Assembly: GCF_000485595.1 (NCBI RefSeq)
Contig: NW_014577155.1
Location: forward strand, 555,382 to 580,866
Length of the DNA stretch: 25,485 nt
Origin: Priapulus caudatus
Taxonomy: Eukaryota > Priapulida > Priapulimorpha > Priapulimorphida > Priapulidae
Direction of reading: 5' to 3'
Shown: positions 10,381 through 19,669 of the stretch, piece after piece
How the letters are laid out: each line of letters begins with the position of its first letter
Numbering within the stretch: the stretch's first letter is position 1
Notes under the pieces: model-generated
What the model was told of the DNA's origin: nothing
What the model saw: only the letters and a program-made list of their open reading frames with translations
Database searches by the model: none
Made by a program: the position numbers and the translations under genes

Positions 10381-12723
10381 TTTTTTGTAGTAATGCATGC
10401 AGTTGACAGGGGACATTACAAATTACATGGGAATACATGTCTATACTATTGCAGACCAAAGAAGCACTGCAGAACCACCAGGTGGCATTGCAGTCAGTGC
10501 AACTAGCAATACAGTTTCTCTTCACTGTTTATTTCCGCACAAAACGATCCCTCAGGTAAGTCTGTTCATTCTCACCTTCTCTTTCTCCTGGTCCCTATTT
10601 CACGTCGTGCCCTCCATTGGGTTATGACCGTATTGGCCGTTATTTTACCAAGTCCGAAACGCCGAAATCGTTTTTGTGACCCTTACAGGCTGATGCAGGT
10701 GCTAACAATTAAAGTAACATAATAAATTAAACTAAGCCGTACATTGTGACAGCAAATACACTTGTTATCATTTACTTACAATTAAAATAAAGTTAAATGT
10801 CTTTAGAAAGAAAAGCTTTTAAGGAAAGCCGATTAAAACCCGAATTGCCTACTTTCGGTATTTGATCACCATCTGTAAACTTTGTGTACTACGCCCCTGT
10901 GTGCCGCAGTGACTGGTACATTTCAACGTTCCTGCGAGTATGTATAGTTTGCTTGCTCGCTAACCCTATAAGATTGTGACATGTGACTGTGTGTGGTTTA
11001 TAGGGCAGATACGTGTGAGTGGCTGGAGTTGTTGGAGCGAATACTGCAGAACAGCAAGGAGGCTTGCAACTGGCTCGTGGATTTTCTCGGCAGCACTAAG
11101 GGACAGTCATTTATTGGGTATGCGTGGCAAAATAGTTATTTTAGTTATTGTCGACCGATCCTAGCGGTCTTGTATTATGATGTTATGTGCAGATATCAAT
11201 ACATTAGAGAATGTCATCAGTATATAGAAATGTGGACAGAGGTATTACTGACAGCTACACAGACATGAAACACAGACAGACACACAGACAGACAGACAGG
11301 CATATGCAATCCTGAACACGTGCACGCACACACCCACGTTGCATTAAAATACCTTCACACTGTGTACATAATTGTACTAACATAACCATAAGTTGTCATA
11401 ATTATGGCACTGACTGTTTTATTCACCACACACAGGCCCCTTCTTCTCAACTGTCCAGTGCAGGACGTGAGAGTGGACTTTGCAAGCATCCTACAGAAGA
11501 CCTTTACCTACTTCTTCTTCCACGGAGGCACCACTGTAAGTCGTCCACATGTGGGCCTATAGATGAATAATTATGTTATATATCCATGAGTATCGATATA
11601 TTGAATATATATATATAACTTGTTTCTTCCACGATGTAGAATGACAACACGATATAAGTTGTTGTTATATGATAAATAAATAAATAAATAAATGTATATA
11701 TATATATTTGTGTGTGAATATGGGTCGATATACGAAAATATCTCCCGTAAAATTTCATTTAATATAATTATTTTAAACGTCCTGCAGACCAATTATTAAC
11801 CACCTTGGTTTGCCAGCAGTGCCAGCAGTTGTTGGGGGGTGGCGCCATCCTGTGGTGACTTTTGGTGGTAATAACTTGTTACAGAGCAGTAAGATGTTTA
11901 ATGAGGTGATAGAGCTGCTGCTGGAGATGTTAAACAAGGAGGTGCAGGACAACTGTAAGCAGTGCATGCAGTACTTCTGGCTGCTCTGCTCCTACGCACA
12001 GATGGTGAGTGAGTGACACGCACACACGCATACACACACACACTCGGACGTACACACGCATGCATGCACGCACACGCACGCACACACACACACACGTAGG
12101 CACGCATGCACTAAAGTGTGGTTCGTAAGCCAGGGTTGTCCATTGTACACGGCGTGTTTTATGATTTGTCATGATGATCCCATTATAAGAACTAGAGCTT
12201 GAGCTAGACCTTGCCTACGGGTTATTAATCATGTGCTATTCGCCTTTTTCTTGAATCGACAATCAATTATCAAATCTATCCATAGCGCCTTCATTCCGAA
12301 TTGCATTTGTGATATTTCTATCACCTGTGCTTGATGTTTTACCTGTTCTGAGTGAATGTTCTTCTAGCATATATGTATGGTTATATTGAGTGTTACGCGG
12401 GCAGAGAATAAAACGGGCAATTTGAAACGGTGAACCTGACTACAGTTTCTGACGTAATAAGTTACCCACATAAATTAACACGTTAAGCTAATGCTGTCGC
12501 TGCTGCCGCGACTGTTTGATGTGTGACGGTTGTCGTTGCTGCCCAGGGTACGAAGGCATGCGCTCACCTGTTTGGCAAAAGCGGATTCCAGCGACTCGTT
12601 GGGTTCCTGATCGGACGGTCGCCACCGACAACACCAACGACTGAGGTAGGGCTGCTGCTTCCGATTACCATGATAAACCCATTATTATTATTATTATTAT
12701 TCATATTAATAGTAGTAGTATCG

Positions 12724-12776
<53 letters not shown>

Positions 12777-13985
12777 GCAAATACAACACTTACGACTGAG
12801 CTAAGTTGCCACTGGTACCCACAATGAACTTATTTTAATTTTTTTTTTTTTTTTTAATGATTATTATTATTATTATTAATAAACTACCTGTAACTTTTGC
12901 CTATGATGACGTGGCATGGGACGATGCATTCACACTCGTCACTCCATCCTTCTAACCCGTCGATGGATGGCGCGTTGTTATTTTTCAGGAGCTGCAACCA
13001 CGGCGATGGAGCTCTCTGCAGGCACGAGAGTTTGGGCAGCTGCACGTTGCCCTGGCAACCCTAGTCCTACACTGTGATGTCACTCCCTATAGAACGGTCG
13101 GTAAGTGTAGAATACTAGTCGTGCAAAAACATATTCCATGTAAGGAAAGTCTCGCAACGTGACGAGAGAGAAGATGCCACTTATATTACATTGTGCTGAT
13201 TATCGTCTGCTCGGCCCTCTGGTGAGTGTTTTTTTGCCAGCCATGTTGTCTTGGCCCTCTGGTGAGTGTCACTATAGCAGCCGTGTTGTTCTCTTGTTGC
13301 AGCTACGGGGACGCACAAGCTGCCCAGGCTTCACACGCACGTCTCTGAGAGCCATCTGAAGATGCCGGACGATGTTCACTCGATGCTGTACGGCCCCGAA
13401 TCACTGCGATATGTGAGAGAGGTGAGATATATTATGTATACGCGTTCGTTCTCACTGCACCATCATCATCATCATCATCATCATCACTACTGACAACCGT
13501 GATTTCTTCTAATAAGGCCTTTTCGTTATTAATTATGCTTCGGTTGATGGATCTGCTGGCGTAAAAAATTTCAATTAAATTTTCATTTATTTCAGCAGTT
13601 TTTGTTGCCTCCAAAGAATAATTGCCTACCTATTTTTAAATGAAAATTAAATGCGCTACTGCTTGAGTATGGTTTGAAAATGCTAGTTGCGATTTATTTT
13701 TGCAACGTTTATTGCTGGATAATCATTTTAATGATAAAACTAAAATTAATAAAAATGATAGGCCTAACGATAACACGCCCTCTTGTTCTCGTAGTACCGT
13801 GTCCGTAAGTGTAAGTGTGTGTTTCATTCACGGATGTTTTGCATTACAGGTGGCGCTGTCGTGCCGCGAGATAGAGAGCGGTGATGCTCAGGCTAACGTT
13901 GACATGGTCGTCTACTGCAGCTTCTGTAATGAGCTGTTCTCTGTCTCCATACTCAGGCAAATCATGGTAAGGGTATGTGTGTCTG

Positions 13986-14029
<44 letters not shown>

Positions 14030-15546
14030 TGTGTTGTTCTTAGTCGTCATACTTGGGCAAATTATGATGAGGGTGTGGCGGTGCGTACATATCTGCGTGC
14101 ATGCGTGAGTCTGTGTGAGTGCGTGCGTGTGTGTGTGTGCTTGTGTGCGTGTGTTATGATAACTGATGCACGTTGGGTGTAAGTGTGCATCTCCAATATG
14201 CTGAAACTTCGTTTCAGAACCTGTATGCCAGCATCGCATCGAATGAACTAAAGCCAATCTTTGAGCTTCTGATGCGAGTCTTGGTACGTGGAAACTCATA
14301 CATTCATTCTAGTTTACATGTAGGAGAAAAATTTACCAAACGGTGACTGAAACTGTTTTACATTTATTAACATTTTAAAACTTTTTTGACATTTTTGTTT
14401 GTTTTAATTTCAGGATTTTTTTTTTTTTTAATTTCTAGAATATAATTGGTGTAACTGCCCCTTACTCCCCCCCCCTAGAGGCTATGGTCCCAGGACCAAT
14501 TATTTTGTTATATCTAACAGATCACTAGGTGAGGCACTACAACTAGCTATTCATGGGCGGTGTTGTTGTATGTTTGTATGTATTTTTGCAGTTATTGGAG
14601 GATCCACTTCAACTCTACAGGTTACAGTGTATCATCGACGGATACACGGATAAGGAGAAGGACATGCAGTACGATGGAATGCTGAGTACGCTATCATCAT
14701 CATTATAATTATTATTGTTGTATTTATTGATTTACGAACATTATATGTAGTGACAGTATATAGCTAAAAAGAGCATGAGGTAGCAAGCTCTTCACTCACA
14801 GTTTAATGTGTATTGAACCTGAGCTAACTGGAAGAACAATTCTTTTAGTTTGTTGTTGTTGTTGTTGTTGTTTTTAATGATACAAGGCTGATTTTCACAC
14901 AATCTCGTTAACTTTCAGCTGTGATTAAGATGAATCACGTGAGTGACAGCAGACGCTCATATCAGTGTATTAAGTTCCTTGTGAATCTAGCCAGCAAGTA
15001 AGTGCCTTAACATTTCACCTGGGCTTTCACCTGTAATTTATTATTAGTCATGATTATTAATAGAATTGACTATAATAATCAGATTGATAATTAATGTGAA
15101 TAACCCATGAACTATATTTGTCTGGTGTTATATGTATGTGTGTGCCTACATGTGTGTGTTTGTGTGTGCGTGCGTGTGTGCGTGCGTGCATGTGCGCGTG
15201 TGGGTATGTGTACATACCTCGTTACGAATTGTGCGCGCGCGCTTTTACAGATGTCAAGTAGCAAAGGATTACCTTATGCAGACTCCGTCGAAGTGGCAGT
15301 GGGCCGTCAACTGGCTCAAGAAGAAGGTGAGCATTCTTTTGTTTTTGTTTATATCAAGCAGCTATGAACAGCAACGTGAATGAGCGGAAGGTCGGTCAAT
15401 ATCCCGCGGCACGCGTGAGCCTGTTCACCGTAAAACTTTCAATTTTCCTCCAGTAGATTGCGCCACTGCATCTATCAGTATAACAGCTGTTGGTAGCAGC
15501 GGGCTGCGTATGTGTTTGTGTGTGTGCGTGCGTGTGTGTGTGCGTG

Positions 15547-15578
<32 letters not shown>

Positions 15579-16331
15579 TGTGTGGTGGAGGGTGCAGCGT
15601 GCTGTGTAACCTCTGCTGTAACGTAATGTATCGTCTGTGTGATCTGTAGATGACGGACCATTGCTGGCCTCCCGCGTCCGTGCTCCCTGCCTCGAATGAA
15701 GATTCAAACAGCAAGTCATTTCAGCGGACAATCAGCGCTCAGGTAACCGATGCATAATTATAATATAATACATACAATAACAACACGTACGATAACAAAG
15801 ACATGTTGTCGTGAAATAATATTATGATAATTTTATATTATTATATGTTGTTGTAATCATAAATTTAATGTTAATACTTTTAATTTAAGCATGTAATTAT
15901 TATTTTTTATGTAAAATTTTCTAGTCGAGAATCATTAATCACTCTGATTTAAAATAACCAATCAACATGCTAAATTAAATATGTATTAATCGATATTCTA
16001 ATAAATTATAGTGTATCAATATTCTAATATATAATTGTTAATTTATGCATGTGCTCAGGACACGTTGGCAGAGGCTACAGCACTCCTCACAGAGATAGAA
16101 AGCAGTGACCAGATGTCTGACATGGAAACCGGCGAATCAGAGTTGTCGTCCACGGCGACGGCGACAACAAACGACCCGCCGGTCAAGATGGATGCCGGCG
16201 ATGAGCAGACGACAGCGAGAGCGGCGGCATCAGCGATCTCACCTGTGGAGGTCACGCATGCGTCAGCGGGGGTCGTCGCCGCGGCGACGAAGACGGAGAC
16301 AGTGAGTCCCACTCTCGATAGCATGGACTGA
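1181..16331 (+). CDS. USP24: USP24 orthologue (ubiquitin carboxyl-terminal hydrolase 24), 3' half, 30 exons, 5' end outside window
   Basis: Large cysteine deubiquitinase that removes ubiquitin from protein substrates. Exons: 1181-1340, 1833-1994, 2540-2799, 3385-3449, 3689-3880, 4227-4332, 4682-4826, 5314-5471, 5601-5781, 6210-6292, 7058-7196, 7704-7823, 8112-8317, 8867-9006, 9436-9598, 9932-10124, 10455-10555, 11004-11117, 11436-11535, 11885-12004, 12547-12645, 12989-13100, 13303-13421, 13850-13966, 14218-14283, 14592-14685, 14919-14997, 15251-15326, 15650-15742, 16059-16331. From 4682 onward all junctions are GT-AG and phase-compatible, giving 1,029 residues and a TGA stop. USP24-specific blocks, rather than USP9X or USP34 ones, include [32 protein letters not shown], the MPARI/NRDV block and [12 protein letters not shown]. 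Human USP24 is about 2,620 residues, so roughly its C-terminal half is here. Exons 3-5 show apparent frame breaks, probably sequence error. Identity is very likely; the exact ends of e3 and e4 are uncertain. Confidence 0.95.
1533..1815. repeat. Long CT-rich polypyrimidine tract before exon e2
   Basis: Nearly 280 bases of CTCTCT with few purines, ending about 15 bases before the e2 acceptor at 1832. It could act as an oversized polypyrimidine tract. The Ser/Leu-rich open frames over it are low complexity. Confidence 0.9.
2019..2290. repeat. GAT/GAC/ATG trinucleotide array in the e2-e3 intron
   Basis: Imperfect (GATGAC)n and (GATGAT)n repeats starting about 25 bases after the e2 donor. Poly-Ser, poly-His and poly-Ile frames on the minus strand come from it. 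The remaining intron (2290-2539) shows nothing recognisable. Confidence 0.85.
2540..2799 (+). CDS. USP24: USP24 exon e3 with two compensating frame breaks
   Basis: The acceptor CCCTCTAG ends at 2539 and joins e2 in phase to read S-T-F-Y. The expected USP24 block (FYNLPCVADFI... in human) then continues in another frame as [16 protein letters not shown], after an apparent one-base loss near 2549. The original frame resumes near 2610-2640 as QAVLQLSRT and continues through APAF..LLKAH.RLW to RGSSQ. Read strictly in one frame there is a TGA at 2578-2580. Two opposite one-base shifts restore a USP24-like exon, which points to sequence error rather than a dead gene, because all exons after 4682 are intact. 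The 3' boundary (ATG before GTAGCA at 2800) does not give the phase that e4 needs, so it is approximate. Confidence 0.65.
2800..3384. other. Intron between e3 and e4
   Basis: Mixed-composition sequence, more AT-rich from about 2930. No repeat, transposon or gene was recognised. The bacterial-looking GC-rich frames at 2495-2921 are shadows of e3. Confidence 0.6.
3385..3449 (+). CDS. USP24: USP24 exon e4 (short, phase inconsistent)
   Basis: After the acceptor GATTCAG (ends 3384) the sequence reads [17 protein letters not shown]. This matches the expected USP24 segment LLSQCMEYFDLRCQLLDD that falls between e3 and e5. A donor GTACGT follows at 3450. The exon must start by completing a codon begun in e3 and end in phase 0 to join e5, but its 65-bp length leaves one base too many. 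The run GGGAAAA at 3434-3440 is a possible place for an extra base. A GT/GC microsatellite starts about 30 bp after the donor. Confidence 0.6.
3480..3572. repeat. (GT)n/(GTGC)n microsatellite
   Basis: Alternating purine-pyrimidine GTGTGT/GTGCGT run in the e4-e5 intron; the Cys/Val-rich frames are artefacts. Confidence 0.85.
3689..3880 (+). CDS. USP24: USP24 exon e5 with an internal frame break
   Basis: The first half reads [23 protein letters not shown], like human EQLRISPATMLEDEITWLDNF. The second half, in the frame offset by one missing base, reads [18 protein letters not shown], like human LLAGHLRLIKTLLSLCG. The switch lies around 3790-3805 in a GC-rich stretch (TTGCCGGGGACAACGCC). The donor is GTGCGT at 3881, phase 1, which fits e6 exactly. 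Several AG dinucleotides (3687-3703) could serve as acceptor and all keep the same frame. The break is most simply a lost base in the sequence. Confidence 0.75.
3915..4712. repeat. Inverted repeat, right arm (includes CT tract, e6, intron, start of e7)
   Basis: Counterpart of the left-edge arm. It begins within the CT tract after the e5 donor and covers e6 (4227-4332), the 348-bp intron and about 30 bp of e7. This copy has intact splice sites and frame and is taken as the functional one. Confidence 0.9.
4227..4826 (+). CDS. USP24: USP24 exons e6 (4227-4332) and e7 (4682-4826), last helical segment before the protease domain
   Basis: e6 follows TCCCTGCAG at 4226 and encodes [24 protein letters not shown], matching the USP24 LLDDFLFRASRIILNS block. 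It stops after CCCAA at the donor GTAGGT. e7 follows GGTGTAG at 4681. Its first G completes Lys, then reads [18 protein letters not shown] and [10 protein letters not shown] up to WE before GTGAGT at 4827. The join is phase-perfect (48 full codons in e7). An inverted, indel-containing copy of e6, the intron and the first bases of e7 lies at the left edge of the window. Confidence 0.9.
4827..5313. other. Intron between e7 and e8
   Basis: AT-rich single-copy-looking sequence; no repeat or embedded gene seen. Confidence 0.7.
5314..9598 (+). CDS. USP24: USP24 catalytic (UCH/USP) domain, exons e8-e15
   Basis: This is the peptidase C19 core. The domain opens in e8 with YLPPVDGR and [16 protein letters not shown]; the nucleophilic Cys codon is 5380-5382. 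e9 has [20 protein letters not shown]. The zinc ribbon is CKDC in e10 and CEKC in e11 (finger subdomain). e12 carries [10 protein letters not shown] and LKRFDYDWE. e13 carries [20 protein letters not shown] with the catalytic His codon at 8289-8291. e14 has [13 protein letters not shown] with the Asp codon at 8916-8918. e15 closes the fold with [13 protein letters not shown], followed by a basic and Gln-rich linker. All catalytic and metal-binding residues are present, so an active deubiquitinase is expected. The acidic insertion after the first Cys box (VEGEENED) is USP24/USP9X-like. Confidence 0.95.
5782..6209. other. Intron between e9 and e10
   Basis: Starts GTACGTAGG then CGCTGACGGTGCTGCC, closely similar to the first bases of the e6-e7 intron at 4333. 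The rest is AT-rich without recognised elements. Confidence 0.65.
6580..6938. mobile_element. MITE-like element with hAT-type termini in the e10-e11 intron
   Basis: Left end CAGGGCACGAAATT and the reverse complement of the right end, CAAGACGCGAAATT, agree at 11 of 14 positions. Subterminal ACCGGCCCAGAG and its inverse GGGCCGGTGC continue the inverted repeat, and the interior has further GGCCGG inverted blocks (6838-6930). GTATT flanks both ends, possibly the remains of a target-site duplication. No transposase ORF, so it is non-autonomous. The CAGGG start suggests hAT. Family assignment is inferred. Confidence 0.6.
7197..7703. repeat. Intron between e11 and e12: CAT and GTT trinucleotide tracts
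   Basis: (CAT)n with CAG/CGT interruptions at 7237-7365, then GTT/GTTATT-rich tracts at 7494-7680. The 7644-7690 part contains a short duplication of GTTGTGTGTGTGAGTAATG-type sequence. His-, Leu- and Val-rich frames here are shadows. Confidence 0.85.
8370..8835. repeat. Degenerate tandem repeat of about 120 bp, about 3.5 copies, in the e13-e14 intron
   Basis: Recurring order of motifs: AATCAATCGCTCG, then AGTAGTTTGATCG, then a GATGGGTGGAACTG-like block, CCCAAACT and a T/A run with CACAATCGG. Copies begin near 8375, 8495, 8612 and 8757. The last copy ends about 35 bp before the e14 acceptor at 8866. Copies are diverged by substitutions as well as indels, so this is an old duplication. Confidence 0.7.
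9159..9480. repeat. Tandem copies (about 3) of the intron/e15 junction with decoy acceptors
   Basis: The block GGCTGGTGTAG...TGTAATGTGTTGCGTTTG followed by a CAGCGAG acceptor-like site and TATCCTGA occurs at about 9159, 9271 and 9391. The last copy contains the true e15 acceptor (9435). The first copy also resembles the e15 start further in: CTACGTGTTGTTCT versus exon CTACATGTTGTTCT. An extra CAGCGAGTTAAT is repeated near 9340-9355. The upstream copies lack the intact exon frame and are exon-junction fossils. Confidence 0.75.
9702..9922. repeat. (GTGC)n/(GTGT)n microsatellite before e16
   Basis: Alternating purine-pyrimidine run containing a duplicated TACGTGTGTAACACCGTACG block (9811-9830 and 9899-9918), the second copy ending about 12 bp before the e16 acceptor at 9931. 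Cys/Val- and His/Thr-rich frames are shadows. Confidence 0.85.
9932..15742 (+). CDS. USP24: USP24 C-terminal helical region, exons e16-e29
   Basis: Fourteen short exons (66-193 bp) encode the region after the protease domain, probably an alpha-helical repeat (ARM/HEAT-like) scaffold for partners or substrates. Recognisable USP24 blocks in order: [20 protein letters not shown] (e16), LAIQFLF (e17), ACNWLVDFL (e18), [12 protein letters not shown] (e19), [14 protein letters not shown] (e20), [14 protein letters not shown] (e22), [13 protein letters not shown] (e24), [12 protein letters not shown] (e26), [12 protein letters not shown] (e27), [13 protein letters not shown] (e28-e29) and SFQRTISAQ (e29). 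All joins are in frame. e23 and the 5' part of e24 ([12 protein letters not shown]) match poorly to what I recall of vertebrate USP24 and may be a variable loop. Confidence 0.93.
10250..10378. repeat. (TA)n microsatellite in the e16-e17 intron
   Basis: TATATA-rich sequence with a pure TA run at about 10342-10378, self-complementary. Ile/Tyr frames are artefacts. Confidence 0.9.
10556..11003. other. Intron between e17 and e18
   Basis: Mixed sequence with no recognised repeat or gene. The next introns, 11118-11435 and 11536-11884, hold a CAGACA-type short repeat at 11270-11300 and TATATA/AAATAAAT runs at 11605-11710, and nothing else seen. Confidence 0.6.
12005..12546. other. Intron between e20 and e21
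   Basis: Begins with a (CACACGCA)n run at about 12018-12105, then mixed sequence; an AATAAA at 12406 is intronic and not supported as a poly(A) site. Confidence 0.6.
12675..12900. repeat. (TTA)n array plus T run and second TTA block in the e21-e22 intron
   Basis: TTATTATTA runs at 12683-12701, 12726-12777 and 12863-12882, with poly-T at 12836-12856. Poly-Leu frames are artefacts. Confidence 0.9.
13422..13849. other. Intron between e23 and e24
   Basis: A (CAT)n run at 13461-13486, then AT-rich sequence without recognised features. A GTGC tetranucleotide run lies in the following intron (13983-14032). Confidence 0.65.
14284..14591. other. Intron between e25 and e26
   Basis: AT-rich with a T run near 14417 and a C run near 14467; no gene or mobile element seen. 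Confidence 0.65.
15507..15583. repeat. (GTGC)n microsatellite in the e28-e29 intron
   Basis: GTGTGTGC and GTGCGTGC run about 65 bp before the e29 acceptor at 15649. A similar run at 15136-15205 sits before e28. Thr/His-rich minus-strand frames are shadows. Confidence 0.85.
15743..16058. other. Last intron of USP24
   Basis: Very AT-rich, no recognised element; ends in TGTGCTCAG. Confidence 0.75.
16059..16331 (+). CDS. USP24: USP24 last coding exon e30 and stop codon
   Basis: The acceptor GTGCTCAG ends at 16058. The exon begins [17 protein letters not shown], matching the conserved DTLAYATALLNEKE of USP24 directly after FQRTISAQ of e29. It then runs through a low-complexity Ala/Thr/Ser/acidic tail to a TGA at 16329-16331. 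The tail (about 70 residues) is not recognisably conserved, which is usual for this end of the protein, and is predicted disordered. The following 100 bp are purine-rich (GGA/GAGG repeats) and probably 3' UTR. Confidence 0.93.
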   Translation, partial: DTLAEATALLTEIESSDQMSDMETGESELSSTATATTNDPPVKMDAGDEQTTARAAASAISPVEVTHASAGVVAAATKTETVSPTLDSMD

Positions 16332-16503
16332 TGCTGAAGGGGGTTGGAGGAGGAGGTGGAGGAAGAGGAGGGGACGGTGGTGGAGGAGGAGGAAAGGCAG
16401 ATGAGGAGGGGACGGCATAAGGGGAAGAGGTGTTACATGTATATATTCGAACTTTGTATGCGGGCCTTCACTTTTGTATTATTCTCGTGAAGGTGCTTCC
16501 AAA

Positions 16504-17090
16504 AACACACGCACGCACGCACGCACACACAAATGCATATACATGCACGCACGCACGCACGCAAATACTCAGACATGCACGCATGCAAATATGCAAATTC
16601 ATGCATGCACACAAGCACAACATATGCGTACAAACACAGGCTTGCATGCACTCAGATACACACATACAAGCACATGTGCAAATACACTCATGCGTGCACA
16701 TACACATATGCACACACGCGTGCAGGCACAAACACATACGCACACATGCGCGCAGGCACAAACACATACGCACACATGCGCGCAGGCACAAACACATACG
16801 CACACGCGTGCAGGCACAAACACACACGCACACATGCGCACAGGTACAAACACATACGCACATACACACACACGCGCACAGGCACCAACACATACGCACA
16901 CGCGCGCAGGCACAAACACATACGCACACACGCGCACAGGCACAAACACATACGCACATGCGTGCAGGCACAAACACATACGCACACACGCGCGCAGGCA
17001 CAAACACATACGCACACACGCGCACAGGCACATACGCATACACGCACGCAAGCACAAACACATACGATACACGCACGCAGGCCAAAACAA
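16504..17090. repeat. ACGC microsatellite and 30-bp minisatellite, array 1
   Basis: Begins as (CGCA)n and CATGCA-rich sequence. From about 16712 it becomes a regular 30-bp unit containing GCAGGCACAAACACATACGC plus a CACACG-rich spacer, about 12 copies with small length changes. Because 30 is a multiple of 3, several frames on both strands stay open for 130-220 codons. They are repeat artefacts (10-residue period), not genes. Confidence 0.92.
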
Positions 17091-19230
17091 TGTAGCAGCC
17101 GCACGCACGTGCAAACCATACGAACATGTTTCGATACGTGAATAGAGAATTGTACTGACTTTAAGGAGCCGTGTCGGAGACCATGACTGTAGTGATTGTT
17201 GTGACTGGGAACTTTCTTCTGTTAAGCTAGATGACAGGTTGAGCAGTTTATATAGCAGCGCGGATTTTTTTCCACGGATGTCGATGATGCGTTACGTACA
17301 CTACTCTGCATCTATATTCCGTACATCAGAGTGAGTATCTTACATGTATACGCGCGCTGTGAGAACGGTGGCCTGTGACGCAAGCCGCGTGTGGCAAGTT
17401 GCGTTCATTGTTGGTTTCGGTGTCTCAGACTCATTTCGGGGGCATCTCGATACGCTGATAAATATGCACAATTCCTACTCTGTGCGCGTAGTAGGATCAT
17501 ATATCATCATACATACCGGTATAGATCGCGTAATAACCGCAGAAATTTGGCACTCACGATTTCAGACCCTGTATTTGCTCTGCGGTTTTATTAAGTGCCA
17601 CCATTGGCCGTGAGGGGGAAATATTACTAGGCGCAATACTTGGTTACCACGATTCAAGATTGAGGTGCGGGCTTATGCCGCCTGCGTTATTTACTTCGGA
17701 TCTATACGGTACATAGGATACATAATACACGTGTAGAATATTCTCTGTCTGGTGTATGCGCTGCTGAAACGCACGTGTAAATCAACCACACACGCACGTT
17801 GCTGTCATTTGCGGTACACTCCGTGTACTGTCAGTCTGTCGCAACACTAATCAATGCACACGGGCGGCGCACCTCGTTAGAAACATTGTAAACACGTTAG
17901 CGTAGCGACAATCGGCGTCGCTAGCGTCTTTCACGTGACGCGATTACTTCGAAAACCATAGGTTCAGAAAGCATGCCGTTTCACAACGCATTTGATGTTT
18001 TCTGACAGCGGCCGCCCCCTGGTGTTTGTTAGAAGGTATAGTGCCCTCCATCCCTCGCGTTCTGTGTTTGTGTGTTTCGTGTGTGTGTGTGGTGTGTGTC
18101 GTGTCGTGTGTGTGTGTTGTCGGCTGTGCGGCGTGCGTGCGTGCCGTGTTGTGTGCCGTGTGATCACGTTAGAATCATTATCATTATCGCACTGTAAGCT
18201 ACTGCATGTCATTTGTCAACGCGTTCTCTGCCATTAATCCATCAGTAAAGTGTGTAATGTAATGACGGTTAGATTTGGTAGCATTTCGATGTTAGAGTTG
18301 CCTAGTTGAATATTCAAGGGGGTGTGCGATGTCTAGTTAGATATTATGCCATCACACTGATTGATGGATTGATTGATCGAGTTGACTATTCCCTTAGGCT
18401 GAAAGCAGGATCTGTTTAAACAACGCAGGGTGAGGGCAAGAGAGCGGAGAGAGAGAGAGAGAGAAGAGACGATAGAGAGAGAGAGAGAGTGTGTGTGGGT
18501 GTATTGTGTGTGTGTGTGTGGTGTGTTGGTGGCGTGCGTGCGTGCGTGCGTGCGCTGCGTGCGGTGCGTTCGCGTCTGTGCGTGCGTGCGTTGCGTGCCG
18601 TGCGTGCGTGCGCTGCGGGGCGTGTGGTGTGTGTGGTGTGTGTCTTGTCTTGTGTGCGCGGGCGTGCGGCATGCGTGCGTGAGTGTGTGTACACGTGTGT
18701 GTGCCGTGCGTTGCGCGCCGTGTGTGTGCGTGCGCGCGGTGGTGTGTTGCGTATGCGCGCGCATGTTGTGTGTGTGTGTGCGTGTGTGTGTGGATTACTC
18801 CGCGGTGTGTGTGAGAGAAAGTCTATATGTGTGTGAGTGTGAGAGAAGAGCTGTAAAACGCTGAAATCGCACTTCTTCAAGAACATATGGCCTATGTTCG
18901 GAACATCGGAAAGCCCATGACAGTTAGTTAGCCTTCGATATATCGAACAAAAGTTATGATTGATGCAGCTTAGGCTGTCAGCAGTGAGCTTACAAAATTA
19001 CGGAGAAATAGTTAGCGCACAAATTTACGTAAGATGGAGTGGGAAAAAAAAAAATAATAATTACATTGTGATGTGGGGAAACGAGTACAGCCGGTTGTCG
19101 CACGTTCGCGTGTTTTGTTTTTTTGGCGAAGCACGCGGGACGGGAAATCGCGTTTTCAGCTTTGCATGCCAGCCGTTATTTTGTGCATTGTATCTGAAAT
19201 TTGAATTAGATAATGTCTATGTGTTATATA
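17090..19230. repeat. Direct duplication, copy 1
   Basis: Matches 23613-25485 in the same orientation, starting directly after the 30-bp array in both places (GCACGTGCAAACCATACGAAC). Contains GT/GTGC-rich runs at 18061-18150 and 18486-18800. A block of about 200 bp (around 18165-18375) is absent from copy 2. No coding potential recognised. Confidence 0.9.
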
Positions 19231-19333
19231 TATATATGTGTGTGTGTGTGCTGTTGTGTGTGCACACACACACCTACACAGGCGGATTTCCCAAGCAGGG
19301 TATATACACGATATCTTCACCTGTGGGCAATTG

Positions 19334-19339
19334 AATAAA
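19334..19339 (+). promoter_or_regulatory. AATAAA, possible early poly(A) signal
   Basis: In TTGAATAAAAAATAG, followed by a GTGTCGTGGTGTTGTG stretch that could be the downstream element. Unproven. Confidence 0.3.
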
Positions 19340-19669
19340 AAATAGTTTCTACGTGTCGTGGTGTTGTGCACGGCAATACACAGACTTAACGTAGACCAAG
19401 CTACCGCCGCGTCCGTCTCCTAGTTAGTTTCTAGTTGTTAAATCCGATAGTTAGACCCCGCGATACTTCGTAAAGTTTAACACACCATTTCGACTGGTTC
19501 ACACGCTCCCGAACCTAGTACTGGCTACTGATATATGAATATGAGTGCCTATATACAACTTGGGATAAAGATTACAAATTAAGGTTAGATAACAATGTCC
19601 ACGTTAGCCTCTTCTATCTAGTGGGCCCGTATTCAGAAAGATCGTACCTGATTACCTATGCATAATAGT

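Noticed and set aside
12406-12411. AATAAA as a poly(A) signal
   Set aside because: It lies inside a well-supported intron with coding exons continuing to 16331; premature polyadenylation cannot be supported from sequence.
16430-17145. Overlapping open frames of 130-223 codons on both strands, rich in His/Thr or Cys/Val
   Set aside because: They are produced by the stop-free 30-bp and CGCA repeats; period-10 peptides in all frames and no splice or start context.
18333-18886. Cys/Val/Arg and His/Thr-rich frames of 92-156 codons
   Set aside because: GT/GTGC low-complexity sequence inside the duplicated block; the second copy breaks these frames.
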